From: Natronococcus sp. AD-5
GTDB lineage: Archaea; Halobacteriota; Halobacteria; Halobacteriales; Natrialbaceae
DNA: 64,000 nucleotides
Direction: 5' to 3'
Assembly: GCF_030734285.1 (NCBI RefSeq)
Contig: NZ_CP132295.1
Coordinates: forward strand, 620,001-684,000
Shown: positions 44,313-53,578 of the stretch, piece by piece
How positions within the stretch are numbered: position 1 is the first letter of the stretch
Layout of the letters: each line of letters starts with the position of its first letter
Made by a program: the position numbers and the translations under genes
Notes under the pieces: model-generated
Seen by the model: only the letters and a program-made list of their open reading frames with translations
What the model was told of the DNA's origin: nothing
Database searches by the model: none

Positions 44313-45464
44313 ATGACACACAGCATGACGAAGTGGAACAACGGTCTGGACGAGGTAGAGCGGGTCAGTCCCGACATCACCGACGAGGCGAACGCGCTCC
44401 CGGCGCGGTACTTCACCGACCCGGCGGTCCACGAGATGGAGAAAGAGAAGGTGTTCGGCCGGTACTGGGTGTACGCCGGTCACGCGAACTGCATTCCGGA
44501 GGCGGGAGACTACTTCACCCGCACCGTCGGCGACCGGGAGATCATCGTCCTCCGGAACCACGACGGCGACGTGCAGGCGTTCTACAACGTCTGCGCCCAC
44601 CGCGGGTCGGCGATCGTCGAGGACACGCCGATGACCGATCCGGACAACGCGCGACGGATCCAGTGTCCGTACCACCTCTGGACGTACGACCTCGACGGGG
44701 ACCTCGCGAGCACGCCCCGGAGCTTCGAGGAGGCGCGGCTGAACCCCGACCTCGAGGACGAGGACGTTCCCGAACTGGACGCCGAGGAGAATTCGCTCAT
44801 GGAAGTCCACAGCGATCGCGTCGGTCCGTTCGTCTTCGTCAACTTCGCCGACGATCCGATGCCCCTCGAGGAACAGGCCGGGAAGCTGAAACCCGAACTC
44901 GAGTCGCTGCCGCTCGAGGAGTACCAGCTGGCCCGGCGAATCGTCTCGGAGGTCGATTGCAACTGGAAGGTCTTCGGCGGCAACTACTCCGAGTGCGACC
45001 ACTGCCAGGCCAACCACCAGGACTGGGTCAGGGACCTCGAACTGCTCGATTCGGAACTCGAGGTCAACGACTACCACTGGGTCCTCCACTACAAGCACAA
45101 GGAGGACGTCGACGACGAGATGCGCATCCACGACGAGCACGAGGCGCAGTTCCACTACTTCTGGCCGAACTTCGCGGTCAACATGTACGGGACCGCAGAC
45201 GGCTACGGCACCTACATCGTCGACCCGATCGACGAGGGGCGGTTCCAGCTCGTCGCGGACTACTACTTCAAAGACGCCGAACTGACCGCGGAAGAAGAGC
45301 AGTTCATCCGCACGAGCAGGCAACTGCAGGAGGAGGACTTCGAACTGGTCGAGCGCCAGCAGCGCGGCCTCAAATCCGGCGCGATCGCACAGGCCCAGCT
45401 CGGTCCGAACGAACACACGGTGCACAAGCTTCACCTCCTCGCACAGGAGGCCTACGAGGCGTAA
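44313..45464 (+). CDS. Rieske oxygenase, probable glycine betaine monooxygenase
   Basis: The 383-residue protein is the catalytic component of a Rieske non-heme iron oxygenase. The [2Fe-2S] ligands are Cys94, His96, Cys118 and His121 (YNVCAHRGSA and IQCPYHLWTYDLDG). The mononuclear iron site follows CNWKVFGGNYSECDHCQANH, with His230 and His235 as ligands and acidic residues Glu227 and Asp229 on the electron route. These features and the neighbours point to the GbcA group, which hydroxylates glycine betaine so that it loses formaldehyde and becomes dimethylglycine. It diverges from sarcosine oxidase and precedes a zinc-finger protein. A ferredoxin-reductase partner (GbcB) is not in the window. 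An alternative is another quaternary amine such as carnitine or stachydrine. ATG 44325 is a possible alternative start. Confidence 0.85.
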   Translation: MTHSMTKWNNGLDEVERVSPDITDEANALPARYFTDPAVHEMEKEKVFGRYWVYAGHANCIPEAGDYFTRTVGDREIIVLRNHDGDVQAFYNVCAHRGSAIVEDTPMTDPDNARRIQCPYHLWTYDLDGDLASTPRSFEEARLNPDLEDEDVPELDAEENSLMEVHSDRVGPFVFVNFADDPMPLEEQAGKLKPELESLPLEEYQLARRIVSEVDCNWKVFGGNYSECDHCQANHQDWVRDLELLDSELEVNDYHWVLHYKHKEDVDDEMRIHDEHEAQFHYFWPNFAVNMYGTADGYGTYIVDPIDEGRFQLVADYYFKDAELTAEEEQFIRTSRQLQEEDFELVERQQRGLKSGAIAQAQLGPNEHTVHKLHLLAQEAYEA

Positions 45465-45493
45465 CTCCCGTCGCGTCGGAGTGTCATCCAGCC

Positions 45494-45871
45494 ATGAGTC
45501 AGCCTCACCACGACCGCACGCCGTTCGTCGCCGCGTGTCCGGACTGCGACGTCGAACGTGGAGCCGAATCGCCGAACGAGATCGTCGAGTTCTACCGCCG
45601 CCACTACCGGCACACGGGACACGACGTCGTGTTGCGCCGCGCCGACCTCGACGTCGAACTCGAGGACGCAGACGCGGGCGCGGCGACGGACGTCGCGGCC
45701 GTCGTCGCCGCCCTCGAGCCGCGGTACGAATCCGGCGTACCGATCGGTATCGTCGCCGCAGCGACGGGCCGACGGGGGGCCACCGTCGGCGAAACGCTCG
45801 AGAGGATCCACGAGGTTCGGATGACCGGGGCGCTTTACGAGCCTCGCGACGATCACCTCGCCGCCTTTTGA
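45494..45871 (+). CDS. Zinc-finger/winged-helix-like protein, function unknown
   Basis: The 125-residue protein has an N-terminal CPDC pair (residues 15-18) and a downstream RRHYRHTGHDVVL with three histidines, which could make one C2H2-type zinc site, followed by an acidic linker (VELEDADAGAATDVAAV) and a C-terminal helical part (VPIGIVAAATGRRGATVGET, LERIHEVRMTGALYEPRDDH) reminiscent of a winged helix. It starts 29 bases after the oxygenase stop on the same strand, so the two are probably co-transcribed. It could be a regulator of the island or an accessory protein. I recognise no named family. Confidence 0.7.
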   Translation: MSQPHHDRTPFVAACPDCDVERGAESPNEIVEFYRRHYRHTGHDVVLRRADLDVELEDADAGAATDVAAVVAALEPRYESGVPIGIVAAATGRRGATVGETLERIHEVRMTGALYEPRDDHLAAF

Positions 45872-45936
45872 GCAAGGGCCCGATCGTGGCGGCCGCTCGA
45901 GTTCGAGCCCCGGCGGTCGCGGTCGGTCCGCGATCG

Positions 45937-46581
45937 TTACTCTTCGAGCAGCGTCGTCTCGACGAGCTTCCCCGTGCCGCGACGGATGCGACCGCCGACC
46001 GCCGTCGGCGAGATGTCGAGCTGATCGGCGAGCTCCTCGAGCGACGTTTCGCGGGGCTCCTCGAAGTACCCCTCCTCGTAGGCGTTTACCAGCGCGGCCC
46101 GCTGTTGGTCGGTCAGCTCGGGCGAGAGCCCGTCCACCCACTCCTCCTGACGGAACATGCGATACAGTTCGAACGTGATGTCTTCGTCCTCGCAGTACTC
46201 CCACAGCGTCGCGAGCGCCTCTCGATCCGGGAGGTGCAGCCGAACCGTCCACCCGCGATCGTTGCTCTCCGCTCTCAGCATAAGACCGCCGAGTTCGGCG
46301 ACTTTCGGCGAGAGGAGTATCGTTTCGTCGCCGTGTTGGAGTTGGTAGATACCGGTCGTTCCGAAATCGTTGACGAGCGTCCAATCCGTAACCGTGTGAT
46401 CGTCGTCGAACGCCGTCTCGATCGTCTCGTCCGCGCTCTCGACGAGGAAGAAGAAGAGCCCGGTTTCGGGATCCGTCGTCGAGTGGGGAACGACCCGAAC
46501 GGTCGCATCGGGGCACTCGCGGATCGTCGGAGTCAGCGCGAGATCCGGGTGGGCGACGTCAAGTATCGCGATGAGACTCAT
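45937..46581 (-). CDS. Bat-type HTH_10 transcriptional regulator
   Basis: The 214-residue protein has the haloarchaeal Bat-like layout: an N-terminal GAF-related sensor half (residues 1-150, with RECPDATVRVVPHSTTDPET and LHLPDREALATLWEYCEDED) and the C-terminal HTH_10 domain (LTDQQRAALVNAYEEGYFEE, PRETSLEELADQLDISPTAV, GGRIRRGTGKLV). These regulators often control neighbouring operons. It converges on the oxygenase-zinc protein pair at the right edge of the betaine island, making it the leading candidate regulator. No ligand residues can be named from sequence. Confidence 0.85.
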   Translation of the reverse strand: MSLIAILDVAHPDLALTPTIRECPDATVRVVPHSTTDPETGLFFFLVESADETIETAFDDDHTVTDWTLVNDFGTTGIYQLQHGDETILLSPKVAELGGLMLRAESNDRGWTVRLHLPDREALATLWEYCEDEDITFELYRMFRQEEWVDGLSPELTDQQRAALVNAYEEGYFEEPRETSLEELADQLDISPTAVGGRIRRGTGKLVETTLLEE

Positions 46582-46757
46582 CGGCGTGTCCTTCCCGTAG
46601 CGTTTCCGACCGTCCGTTCGTCGGTCGCGTGCGAACCGTTACGTACCGATCGAGGTTCCGTCCCGGTGACCGTCATGTGGTGGAAGGTAACACGGATCGT
46701 ACCTTAACCGTTACTCCGCCGACGGGGACGCTGGTTCCCCTCTCACGGAACGGATCG

Positions 46758-47906
46758 TCACTCGAGTTCGGCGAGCCGCTGCAGGGAGCTCTGTTCGGTT
46801 TCGCCGTCGATCTTCGCCCCCCGGAGCATCGAGCGCATGTGCTCGATCGACCGATCGTAGCGTTCGCGCTCGACCGGGTGCGGCGTGCCGTCCTTGCCGC
46901 CGTGGGCGTAGGCGTACTTCGCCGGATCCTCGCGGGAACTCTCGGCGTCGTAGACGAGTTCGGCGATCAACGCGAGCGCCCGGAGCGAGCCGGGACCGAT
47001 CCCGTCTAGCTCCACGAGCTCCTCGTAATCGGCGGGCTGGTACTCGTAAGCGTGCTGGAGTTGCTCGAGCGCCCGTTCCGAAAGGTCGGCCCGCTGAAGC
47101 TCGTGGTGTCCGGGCATCGTCAGCTCCGGGTCGCGGTTCAGCGCGCTTCGATCGAGTCCTGCGGTCCCCGCGGTGGTGTCGTCCGACGCGCCGCCGCCGA
47201 AGTCGGACAGCGACCGTTGTCCCTGGAGTTCGCGTTTGAGGTGGATCGGATCGTCCTGCACCAAGTCCACCGATACGGTGCGGGTCTCCGCGGACGCGTT
47301 CGCCGTCAGGTCGAGCGGGCTCGGTCGGCGCTCCTGGGCGCAAATCGCCGCCTGCGGCTCCTCGACGAAGCCGTCGACCGTATCGGAACGCCAGTGGTAC
47401 CGCCGCGCGGACGAGTCGTCCATCCCTTGCTGGACGACGCACCACGCCCCCGATTCGGAGATCGCCATCGTGTGGTGATACAGGGTATACCCGTCCTGAA
47501 CGCACCCGTTGTCGACCGCGGCGCTCATCCGGGAGGTCCGCTTCAACTCGTCGCGCGCCCCCGACGAGAGGTCGAGTGCGCTCCCGTCGATCTCGTCGGG
47601 CGTCTTCCGCGACCTCGCCCCTTTGCCGCCCACCACGACGACGCCGTGTCGATAGGGGGACAGCGCTTCTTTCAGCGCCCCCATCGTGGTCGTGGTGACG
47701 CCGGAGGAGTGCCAGTCGAACCCCAGGACGCAGCCGAGCGCCTGAAACCAGTAGGGGTCCGATAGGCGCCGCAGGAGCTCGTCCCGTCCGCACTCCTCGA
47801 TGATCGCCTCGGCGATGGCATCGCTCAGATCGACCATGCGGTCGAAGAGCCACGGGGGTGCCGAACCCGTGTGAAGCGGGAGGTCGGCGCTGGCGCGTCG
47901 ATCCAT
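46758..47906 (-). CDS. DUF763 protein
   Basis: The 382-residue protein matches archaeal DUF763: MDRRASADLPLHTGSAPPWL, CVLGFDWHSSGVTTTTMGAL, GVVVVGGKGARSRKTPDEID, then DNGCVQDGYTLYHHTMAISE, WCVVQQGMDDSSARRYHW, and a late helix-hairpin-helix-like ELVELDGIGPGSLRALALIA. The HhH element hints at nucleic-acid contact; the family's role is not established. Start at 47906 gives the family N-terminus; the frame is open far upstream but overlaps the divergent reductase promoter. No operon partner. Confidence 0.85.
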   Translation of the reverse strand: MDRRASADLPLHTGSAPPWLFDRMVDLSDAIAEAIIEECGRDELLRRLSDPYWFQALGCVLGFDWHSSGVTTTTMGALKEALSPYRHGVVVVGGKGARSRKTPDEIDGSALDLSSGARDELKRTSRMSAAVDNGCVQDGYTLYHHTMAISESGAWCVVQQGMDDSSARRYHWRSDTVDGFVEEPQAAICAQERRPSPLDLTANASAETRTVSVDLVQDDPIHLKRELQGQRSLSDFGGGASDDTTAGTAGLDRSALNRDPELTMPGHHELQRADLSERALEQLQHAYEYQPADYEELVELDGIGPGSLRALALIAELVYDAESSREDPAKYAYAHGGKDGTPHPVERERYDRSIEHMRSMLRGAKIDGETEQSSLQRLAELE

Positions 47907-48077
47907 TGACGACTTCCCAGGCGGTACGGCACCAAGAAGCGTCGCCGTAGACCGAAAGTAGTGAACGGTAGTACAAGGACCCCGATCGTTCGAACGCGGG
48001 CCTGCGAGCGGCGGAGGCGACGTTCGATCCGCCGTACCCACCACAACGTTTTTGCGGCTTACTGGACTGCTCAGGAT

Positions 48078-49088
48078 ATGGCGGATCAGACGATCGGGTA
48101 CGCGGACGACATGGAGTACACGACCCTGGGAGAGACGGGACTCGAGGTGTCCCGCTTCTGTCTCGGGTGTATGAACTTCGGGAGCGGCGAACCCTGGATG
48201 ATCGGCGACGAGGCGCAGTCGCGCGAGGTCATCGACCGCGCGCTGGAGCTCGGCATCAACTTCTTCGACACCGCCAACGTCTACTCGCGCGGCGAGAGCG
48301 AGGAGATCGTCGGCCGCGCGCTCGAGCCGTACGAGCGCGACGAGCTCGTGATCGCGACGAAGGTGTTCGGCCGCATGGGCGACGGCCCGAACCGACAGGG
48401 CCTCTCCAGGAAGCACGTCTTCGACCAGTGTCGGGCGAGTCTCGATCGGCTGGGAACCGACTACATCGACCTCTACCAGATTCACCGCTGGGACGAGTCG
48501 ACGCCGCTCGAGGAGACGCTGCACGCCCTCGACAGCCTGATCGGGGAGGGTCGGGTCCGGTACGTCGGCGCCAGCACGATGTCGGCCTACCAGTTCACCA
48601 GGGCACTGTACACGGCCGGCGTCGAGAACGTCGAGCGGTTCGTCTGCATGCAACCGGAGTACAACGCCGTCGATCGCCACGAGGAGGCGAACCTCCTCCC
48701 GGTCTGCGAGGGGGAGGGAATCGGCGTCATCCCCTGGTCGCCGCTAGCCGGCGGTTTCCTGACCGGCAAGTACGACAGGGACGCCGATCCGGACGGCGAC
48801 CTCCGCGCCGCCGCGGACGAGTACACGAAACGGCGGTTCACCGACGAGAACTGGGCCGTCCTGGACGTCATCGAGGACCTCGCCGCGACGAAGGACGCGT
48901 CGCCGGCGCAGGTCTCGCTGGCCTGGCTCCTCCACAAGGACGTCGTCGACGCCCCGATCATCGGCCCGCGGTCGATCGAGCACTTAGAGGAGAACGTCGC
49001 GGCGATCGACCTCGGGCTCTCCGACGACGAACTCGAGCGCATCGAGGAGCCGAAAACGCCTCGGTGGCCCGCCGCCGGGAAGGACTGA
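48078..49088 (+). CDS. Aldo/keto reductase
   Basis: The 336-residue NADP-dependent oxidoreductase is of the AKR superfamily: VSRFCLGCMNFGSG, FFDTANVYSRGESEEIVGRA with catalytic Asp and Tyr, VIATKVFGRMG with Lys, and YIDLYQIHRWDESTPLEETL with His. The C-terminal cofactor-binding part includes VIPWSPLAGGFLTGKYDRDA and PIIGPRSIEHLEENVAAI. The substrate cannot be told; this subgroup (YajO/MocA-like) acts on varied aldehydes. It diverges from DUF763 with 171 bases between. A link to aldehyde handling in the neighbouring islands is possible only as speculation. Confidence 0.9.
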   Translation: MADQTIGYADDMEYTTLGETGLEVSRFCLGCMNFGSGEPWMIGDEAQSREVIDRALELGINFFDTANVYSRGESEEIVGRALEPYERDELVIATKVFGRMGDGPNRQGLSRKHVFDQCRASLDRLGTDYIDLYQIHRWDESTPLEETLHALDSLIGEGRVRYVGASTMSAYQFTRALYTAGVENVERFVCMQPEYNAVDRHEEANLLPVCEGEGIGVIPWSPLAGGFLTGKYDRDADPDGDLRAAADEYTKRRFTDENWAVLDVIEDLAATKDASPAQVSLAWLLHKDVVDAPIIGPRSIEHLEENVAAIDLGLSDDELERIEEPKTPRWPAAGKD

Positions 49089-49215
49089 CGCGTCGCGAGC
49101 GAACGCTCCCTTTTTACGCAATTCGTCGCCCCCGAACCGGTTACGACGGAGCCGGCACGAACTCCGCCGCTACGATCGAATCGTCGGAGAAGTCGACGCG
49201 ACCGGAGGAGTCCGT

Positions 49216-50403
49216 TCACGACTCGGCTGTCCCGACGGCGACAGTCCAAATGCCGACGACGACCGCGACGAACGTCAGTAGAATCGCGGTGGTAAAGCCA
49301 CCGGTGTACGCGACACTCGCCGTCCCGAGCGGGGGCATCGCCAGTGCGGTGATGCCGATCGCGACGTTAAACACGCCGACGATGGCGGTATCCTTCTCGG
49401 GCGGATAGATACCCATGAGGAGGGGAATGTACAGCGTCGCGGAGCCACCCAGACCGAGTCCGATCAGGAAGATTGCGACCGGTAGTGCCGGAACGGCGGG
49501 GACGAACAGCAGGGCGATTCCGCCGGCCGTACAGCCGAGCGACGCGAGGAACGCGCGTCGCGAGCCCACGGCGTCGGCCAGGTAGCCGCCGCCGATCCGC
49601 GAAATGATGCTGACACCGCCGATCAGGCCGAACGCGGCCGAGGCGCCGGCCTCCGTCAGTCCGCGGTAGGCGAACAGATCGACGGCGTAGGCGGCGAGCA
49701 GCTGGTACCACGCGAACGAGAGCGCCATCCCGAGAAACAGGAACTGGAACGTCCGCGTGCCGCCCAACCGCGCGAGCCACTCGAGGAGTTCGCCGGCGGT
49801 CGCGGTCGACCGCTCCGCCCATCGCGGTCGTCGACAGGCGAGACCGGCGAGGAGAAACGCGATCGCGGTCGCCGATACGATCCCGAGGAAGCCGCGGCGC
49901 ACGCCCATCTCCGCGAGGGCGAGCTGCCAGGCGGGCGGAAGCACGAACAGGCCGAGTCCGTTGCCGACGAAGATGAGTCCCGTTGCGGCGCCGCGACGGG
50001 TCTCGAACCATCGCGGGACGACCGACGCGATGAGGACGAACGCCGTCCCCAGTGCGAGCCCGAGGGCGGCGAACACGACGACCAGTCCGACGACCGAGCC
50101 CGTGAGATACAGGGACGGGGCCAGCAGACCCGTCGCGAGCGAACAGGTGAGCAACACCGCTCGAGCCGGGAACCGCGAACCGAACACGCCGACGAACCCG
50201 GAGCCGATGAAGAAGGTGAAGAGCATGACGGCGAACACGCCGGAGAGTGCGACCGGCGAGATACCGAAGGCGTCGCTGAACGGCTCGCGGAAAATGCCGT
50301 ACGACAGCGGCGTACCGAAGGTGAAGACCATTGCGACGGCGCCGATAACGGCCACCACCCAGCTGTGGCGACTATCGGGACGTTCCGCTTGACCGGCGTG
50401 CAC
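49216..50403 (-). CDS. MFS transporter, monocarboxylate/oxalate-type
   Basis: The 395-residue protein has 12 helices. It opens from a GTG with a short polar end, then WVVAVIGAVAMVFTFGTPLS with YGIFREPFSDAFG. This, together with WFETRRGAATGLIFVGNGLG in the helix 4-5 region, is typical of the monocarboxylate porter and oxalate/formate antiporter branch of the MFS. GGGYLADAVGSRRAFLASLG is the second-half loop signature, and IYPPEKDTAIVGVFN follows. The likely cargo is an organic anion; no partner enzyme adjoins. It converges with the aldo/keto reductase. Confidence 0.8.
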   Translation of the reverse strand: MHAGQAERPDSRHSWVVAVIGAVAMVFTFGTPLSYGIFREPFSDAFGISPVALSGVFAVMLFTFFIGSGFVGVFGSRFPARAVLLTCSLATGLLAPSLYLTGSVVGLVVVFAALGLALGTAFVLIASVVPRWFETRRGAATGLIFVGNGLGLFVLPPAWQLALAEMGVRRGFLGIVSATAIAFLLAGLACRRPRWAERSTATAGELLEWLARLGGTRTFQFLFLGMALSFAWYQLLAAYAVDLFAYRGLTEAGASAAFGLIGGVSIISRIGGGYLADAVGSRRAFLASLGCTAGGIALLFVPAVPALPVAIFLIGLGLGGSATLYIPLLMGIYPPEKDTAIVGVFNVAIGITALAMPPLGTASVAYTGGFTTAILLTFVAVVVGIWTVAVGTAES

Positions 50404-51174
50404 GACTTGCTCTCGGCTATGCTCGGTCGAAAGGATTCTGATCCACGTCCGTCGGTGGTCGAAAATCCGACCGAAATCAGACAGCCCTCGGTGGGTCGTG
50501 TATGTGCCCGGTCTTACATATTCGACGAAGTCAGATTGCCGGGTGCTGACCGCGAGGAGAGTTGACGTTCGCTGCTCGTCGAAACAGAACTACGCAGAGC
50601 GTTTCGGAAAGGCAATCGAGCGACTCCGATCCACGGCCGCCTACGACCTCGATCTGTTGAACGCAATCGAGGGATCGGGTATCTACACGTCCCAGACCGA
50701 CCATCTGAACAAGCCGTCGGGTTTGATCGGGGTGGCAGACGCGGACGCGAACGGAGCGGCTGACGGACCGCACGCGTTCCAGCTCTCCTGTCGGTTCATC
50801 GGTAACGTCCACTCGAGGACGAGCTTTCCGGATTCCGTCCTCGAGGATATCCCGATTTGACAGTTCGACCGATGATGGCTGAACCTCGCCTACAATAGGT
50901 GGCGTAGCTGAGGTAGCTATTGCACCTACTGTATCTATTGCACCTGTAAACCTATCGTTCGGCTCCGATCGTAGCGGTCACGGTCAAGACCGGATCCGTA
51001 ATGGCGAACGCCACGAGCAAGCCACCGGGCCCTCACAATTGCCGGTCGGACCGAGCGAACATCCCCCGAGAATGACCGAGTTAGCGACTTTTTGTTCCAG
51101 TCTGACGCGATATGCAGGCGATACCCGAAGCAGACGATGACCGAATCGCTATTTTGGGATGCGCACGCCACCGC
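50404..51174. other. Intergenic stretch, no recognised gene
   Basis: A plus-strand frame (50498-50860) reads NYAERFGKAIERLRSTAAYD and SGIYTSQTDHLNKPSGLIGV. It has plausible composition but no family, promoter or clean start, and its first part is out of character. It may be a relic. The remainder up to the EamA gene end is empty. Confidence 0.3.
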
Positions 51175-52047
51175 TCAGATTGCGATGAGCGTAACGCCGA
51201 CGACCGCCAGTACGGCAGCGACGAGACGGATCCGGAAGTAGCGCTCGCCGAGGAGGACTCCGCCGAGAACGACGGCGATGATCGCCTGCGTATTGATAAC
51301 CGGGGAGGCGATACTCGCCGGCAGCACTGCGAAGGCGAGCGTCGTGGTGTGTTCGCCGAGCGCGACGATGGCACCGCCCGCAGCCAGTTTAGGGACGTCC
51401 TCGCGGATCGCCGTCGGAGGATTCCGGACTGCGCTCGGCAGGAGGACGACCGCGACTCCGAACAGCAACGTCGGGACCCACAGCGTTTCCGGAATGGCGA
51501 GTTCCTGCAGCGAGACGCGTTTTCCGATATCGCTAACCGCGTAACACATCGCACTCAGCAGCGCGAGTTGTGCGGGTCGGGACCGTGCAGCGTTGATAAA
51601 CGGCTGGAAGAATCCGCCGGGGTCGTAATTCGCGACGTATACCGCGAACGTCGCGACGACGATACCGCCGACTTGCAGCGACGTGAGAAACTGTCCGAGC
51701 AACAGGATTTCGAGCGGGAGGACGAACATCGGGACGACCTTGTTGATCGGCGTGACGTACGAGACGTCACCGTCGGCGATCGCTCGGAGGAACAAGACGA
51801 ACGCCACAGCAGTCGTGATCACCGTCAGTGCGACGACGCCCAGTTCGGGAAGCCCGGCACTGTCGATCAGGTCACCCGAGAAGTCCGTCTGCGTGATCAT
51901 CACCGGGAAATACCACGCGATCGCGAACGAGTTGAGAAGCACCGTCAGCGCCGCCGGCGGATAGCCGGAAAACGAGCGCTTCAGCACGTAAATGTAGACG
52001 CCCCAGACGAAGGCTGCAGTAATCGCGAAGCCGAGTCCGGCGTCCAT
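51175..52047 (-). CDS. EamA/DMT-superfamily transporter
   Basis: The 290-residue protein has ten predicted helices in two EamA repeats (residues about 1-140 and 150-290). It starts MDAGLGFAITAAFVWGVYIY, and each repeat ends with the usual glycine/proline-rich pair of helices: YVTPINKVVPMFVLPLEILL and PVINTQAIIAVVLGGVLLGE, followed by R.. and a last helix VAAVLAVVGVTLIAI. Members export amino acids or other metabolites; the cargo here is unknown. It is a lone gene with GC like its neighbours. Confidence 0.85.
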   Translation of the reverse strand: MDAGLGFAITAAFVWGVYIYVLKRSFSGYPPAALTVLLNSFAIAWYFPVMITQTDFSGDLIDSAGLPELGVVALTVITTAVAFVLFLRAIADGDVSYVTPINKVVPMFVLPLEILLLGQFLTSLQVGGIVVATFAVYVANYDPGGFFQPFINAARSRPAQLALLSAMCYAVSDIGKRVSLQELAIPETLWVPTLLFGVAVVLLPSAVRNPPTAIREDVPKLAAGGAIVALGEHTTTLAFAVLPASIASPVINTQAIIAVVLGGVLLGERYFRIRLVAAVLAVVGVTLIAI

Positions 52048-52260
52048 TACTCGGCCGAAAGAATGCCCGGTACATCAACCGTTCGATCGCGTGGCTGCTT
52101 GCGTTTCCTCGAGTGAACGGCGCGAGACCGCAGGGATCGGTACCGCTCGAGTAGCCGGTCGCGGGTGATTCGGCACGGAGACTGGGTCGATCGAGAAGCA
52201 CTCGAGACGGAACCAACGGGTGCGGAGCGGTCGTCACCGACGACGACCTGTGATTCGATG

Positions 52261-52584
52261 TCACGCGATCCGTCGCCACGACGGCGCCGTCTCGAGGGAC
52301 GAAACCGCCGCTTCGAAATCCGCGTTCGCAGCGCCGTAAAACCGTTCCCTACCGACGGGTGTGCAAACCTTGAGGATGACGGTGGCACTCGTCGCACGAA
52401 AAACGGTCAGTTCCCACAGCGAACTGGTATTTTCCCACGCACTCCTGAGTGTCGATTCGGCGCCGTCGACAATACGCGACCCGAGCTCCCAGCTTAATCG
52501 AGTCGTTCGTGGGATCTCGAGTGGAACGGCGGCGGGGAGGGTAACGGTGGTGTCGTCGACACTCGAAGAGCTACGAGTTGCCAT
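52261..52584 (-). CDS. Hypothetical protein, 107 residues
   Basis: The frame starts MATRSSSSVDDTTVTLPAAV and contains RLSWELGSRIVDGAESTLRS and LWELTVFRATSATVILKVCT. The composition is less acidic than usual. A CTTTTTAG block about 35-45 bases upstream in A/T-rich DNA could be a promoter. No family is recognised, and it may be a relic. Confidence 0.3.
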   Translation of the reverse strand: MATRSSSSVDDTTVTLPAAVPLEIPRTTRLSWELGSRIVDGAESTLRSAWENTSSLWELTVFRATSATVILKVCTPVGRERFYGAANADFEAAVSSLETAPSWRRIA

Positions 52585-52599
52585 ACCTCACGTTCTGAA

Positions 52600-53578
52600 T
52601 CGGTAACTAAAAAGATAACCATTTGTTACCAACGATGGGCGTACGGGACCGATTACGGAGGCGTTGCAGGCGAGCGGAAGCCGGACGAAGGCCGAGTCGA
52701 TGGGATACTAATTTGTCGAGAGTGCGTGACATTCAAAACTGAGTTCCGTGATCGCCGTTTAGTTACGTTATATTTTATATATACAATAATTCACTTGGCG
52801 AGTTTTTATCTAATAAGTATGCAGACACTAGATCCACGGTTCGTAATATTTTCTCGATCGCTAATACGATAGCGAGAGGAAGGGAGATTCGGGAACAGCC
52901 GCTCGGGGTGAACGTTAGACTCGAGTATCTCTCGAGTTCGCCCTCGCTCGTCGGCAGCACGGTCCTTCCAAATTACGAATACGAGCGGTCGACCGGAGCT
53001 AGTTAGAGTATATCTAATTAATTAAATGGGCTGCAGCGGGCCTGATCCGAGGAATTCGGCCATCAAGCTACAGATATTACAGGAAACGGTTATGGCAGAA
53101 GTATTTTAAATAGGTACAACTATCGTCGATAGTCCGACGGCATGACTGCTATCACTCGTGAACGAGTTTTACGCGACCGAGCTCTCGGGCGTTCGCGACT
53201 CGAGTTTATTCAATAGTTACCATATAGCTTATCGTTTCGCATATACATAACCGATAATATATATTCCGCTTCCAATACTAGTAAGGTATTTTTCATTTAG
53301 AAAAGGATGAAATAGAATCGCGATTCGATTTTGAAAATACAGTATACGAAACCGTTGCTGACGAGCGAGAACGAGCGCGCGATACCGTTGCTGTCGCGTT
53401 AGACGGGCGTTTCACCTCCGGCAGTCGGTGCTCGCAGCGGCAAACCGCGCAGATCGTCGTCTCGCTCCTCGAACCCGCGGTCCATCGGTCGAAACCGATC
53501 CGGAACCGGATCGAATCCGGTCGGCGCCAACCGAGCATCGAACCGCGATGCGCCGGCTGAACGGGGGTGAACCCGAAA
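52600..53578. other. A/T-rich ~1-kb gene-free stretch
   Basis: Between high-GC genes this stretch is strikingly A/T-rich (for example 52762-52800, 53000-53130 and 53215-53340) and has no convincing frame. It may be a scar of an inserted element or a large regulatory region beyond the hydrolase 3' end. Confidence 0.4.

Noticed and set aside
40279-44316. 1,345-codon open frame on the plus strand opposite the betaine genes
   Set aside because: It is a GC-driven shadow. Both genes on the minus strand match known families over their full length, and the frame product is Arg/Val/Asp-rich with no domain.
46758-48680. 640-codon reading of the DUF763 gene
   Set aside because: The first 258 codons overlap the divergent aldo/keto reductase gene and its promoter and have no resemblance to the family; the start at 47906 fits DUF763.
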